Shown here: piece after piece, positions 63,014-64,000 of the stretch
Numbering within the stretch: position 1 is the first letter of the stretch
Layout: the number at the start of each line of letters is the position of its first letter
Source of the DNA: Microbispora hainanensis
GTDB lineage: Bacteria > Actinomycetota > Actinomycetes > Streptosporangiales > Streptosporangiaceae
Length of the DNA: 64,000 nucleotides
Assembly (NCBI RefSeq): GCF_036186745.1
Contig: NZ_CP108086.1
Location: 4,650,001 to 4,714,000 of the forward strand
Reading direction: 5' to 3'
Program-made: the position numbers and the translations under genes
The notes under the pieces: model-generated
Databases searched by the model: none
Seen by the model: the letters and a program-made list of their open reading frames with translations, nothing else
What the model was told of the DNA's origin: nothing

Positions 63014-64000
63014 GCGCACCCAGAACCGCTCGTACTCCGTCCAGTCCTCCTCCGTGGCCGCGAAGTCGACGTACAGGGCCAGGCCGAACTCGGTGCGCGG
63101 GCCGTGCTCGCTGAGCGCGAGCCGCGCGCCCTCGGCCGCGGTCTCGACGCTCTCGGCCGAGTCGCCGTACCAGACACCGTGGTCGTGGTACGCCGGAGCC
63201 CCGATGAGAAGGGTCTTGTCCTCCGGCACCAGGCCGAGGGCGAGCGAGGTCTGCCGCGCGACGTAGCCGCCGTAGAGGGAGTTGAGCGGCGTCCATGAGT
63301 CGTACGTCATGATCGCGACCTGGTCGGTGAGGCCGACGACCTGGCGGAAGTAGTCCGGCGTCCAGTATTTGTCGTGGCCGATCGCCAGGGCGGTGGGGGC
63401 GCGCAGGCCGGTCAGCGGCTCGATCTGCTGCGTGGCGACCGACAGCAGCCGGGTGCCGATGGCCTGCCGGGTCTCGCGCAGGACGCTGAGGAACGACCCG
63501 TCCCCGTCGGAGACCGGTTCGAAGTCGTAATGGATTCCGTCGAACCCGAGGGTGGCCAGGTCGCGGGCCCCCGCCACGACGCGGGCTCGCGTCGCCGGGT
63601 CGGCCAGGCTCAGGTGGAGCTTGCCGTTGTCGTTGACCGTCTGGCCGAGCCAGGCGGACACCCGCACGTCCGGCACGTTCTTCCGCCACCATTTCAGGAA
63701 ATTTCTGGCGTTGGTGTAGCGGTCGGGCGGCAGAGTCCCGTCGTACTTGAACGGCCCGCTGTGGACGTACACGTCTTTGATCCCGCTCGCGCGCAGCCGT
63801 ACGGCGAGGGCCCGCACGTCGGCCTCGGTGCGGCGGCCGTCCACCCACGCGTGGCCCATCCACAGGGCGTCGTGCCCGGTGGTCCTGGCCCATCCGGCCG
63901 GCGTGCCGGCGTACTGCAGGCGCAGCGCGGCGGCGCCGGCCAGGCCGAGCGTGAGCGGCACGGCCACGACGACGATGGCGGCTAATCGCAGAACACGTCT
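62984..64000 (-). CDS. GH18-like secreted or membrane-anchored glycosidase (5' end outside window)
   Basis: At least 338 residues; the frame is open to base 64000, so the start lies beyond the window. The visible N-terminus is a hydrophobic export/anchor segment (LAAIVVVAVPLTLGLAGAAAL). The domain resembles family 18 glycoside hydrolases: DVYVHSGPFK, SAWLGQTV, then FDGIHYDFEP, the DxxDxDxE-type catalytic motif with the terminal Glu as acid, and VAIMTYDSW. Its last six codons and stop lie within a 32-bp tandem array. The exact glycan substrate is not indicated. Confidence 0.8.
   Translation of the reverse strand, partial: RRVLRLAAIVVVAVPLTLGLAGAAALRLQYAGTPAGWARTTGHDALWMGHAWVDGRRTEADVRALAVRLRASGIKDVYVHSGPFKYDGTLPPDRYTNARNFLKWWRKNVPDVRVSAWLGQTVNDNGKLHLSLADPATRARVVAGARDLATLGFDGIHYDFEPVSDGDGSFLSVLRETRQAIGTRLLSVATQQIEPLTGLRAPTALAIGHDKYWTPDYFRQVVGLTDQVAIMTYDSWTPLNSLYGGYVARQTSLALGLVPEDKTLLIGAPAYHDHGVWYGDSAESVETAAEGARLALSEHGPRTEFGLALYVDFAATEEDWTEYERFWVRGGARGSVDS

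Overview
The window is 64 kb of very GC-rich chromosome from an actinomycete. Gene content and order (rny, miaB, miaA, dapF, hflX, comEA-comEC-holA, rpsT), GTG/TTG starts, and many genes whose start codon lies about 7 nt after a -10-like hexamer (leaderless arrangement) fit the Streptosporangiales or a close relative. I see no prophage, insertion sequence, CRISPR array, rRNA or tRNA. It is mostly core chromosome with lineage-specific genes between.

Layout. 1-6.1 kb: the 3' part of rny, a secreted LVIVD-repeat protein divergent from a DUF305 lipoprotein, and an S9 peptidase. 6.2-10.2 kb: a leftward gluABCD-type amino-acid ABC operon with an extra binding protein at its end. 10.4-11.8 kb: an orphan histidine kinase. 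12-22.9 kb: housekeeping run (miaB, rnz, a class III dioxygenase-like protein, ogt, miaA, dapF, an SCO6745-like protein, a TPR protein, an SDR). 23.4-28.5 kb: a glycine-betaine-type ABC operon with a tandem permease and two paralogous binding proteins. 28.7-38.5 kb: a secreted HNH nuclease, a SWIM/DUF6493 pair, an ECF sigma factor with a CU044_5270-type partner, and an FHA-flavin monooxygenase fusion. 38.8-41.0 kb: two decayed genes lying head to head, both without 5' ends. 41.1-47.9 kb: a leftward malate synthase-glycolate oxidase operon (aceB-glcD-glcE-glcF-iclR-DUF2277). 48-64 kb: a DUF4097 lipoprotein, a BBE-type flavin oxidase, hflX, hutI, degV, comEA-comEC-holA, a divergent MarR/MFS pair, rpsT, and a GH18-like gene that runs off the right edge.

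Functional links. The aceB-glcDEF operon should turn glycolate into glyoxylate and then malate under IclR control. MiaA and MiaB both modify A37 of tRNA. ComEA/ComEC form a DNA-uptake module. Two ABC systems handle glutamate-type amino acids and osmoprotectants.

The most striking unexplained structure is a set of short tandem arrays that begin at or just after stop codons (unit sizes about 11, 14, 16, 26, 32, 42 and 50 bp). In at least one case the gene's own stop codon is part of the repeated unit. Similar 12-18 bp expansions lie inside coding linkers (S9 peptidase, DUF6493 protein, sigma factor, ComEC). The decayed head-to-head pair and the FHA-monooxygenase fusion are the next most interesting.
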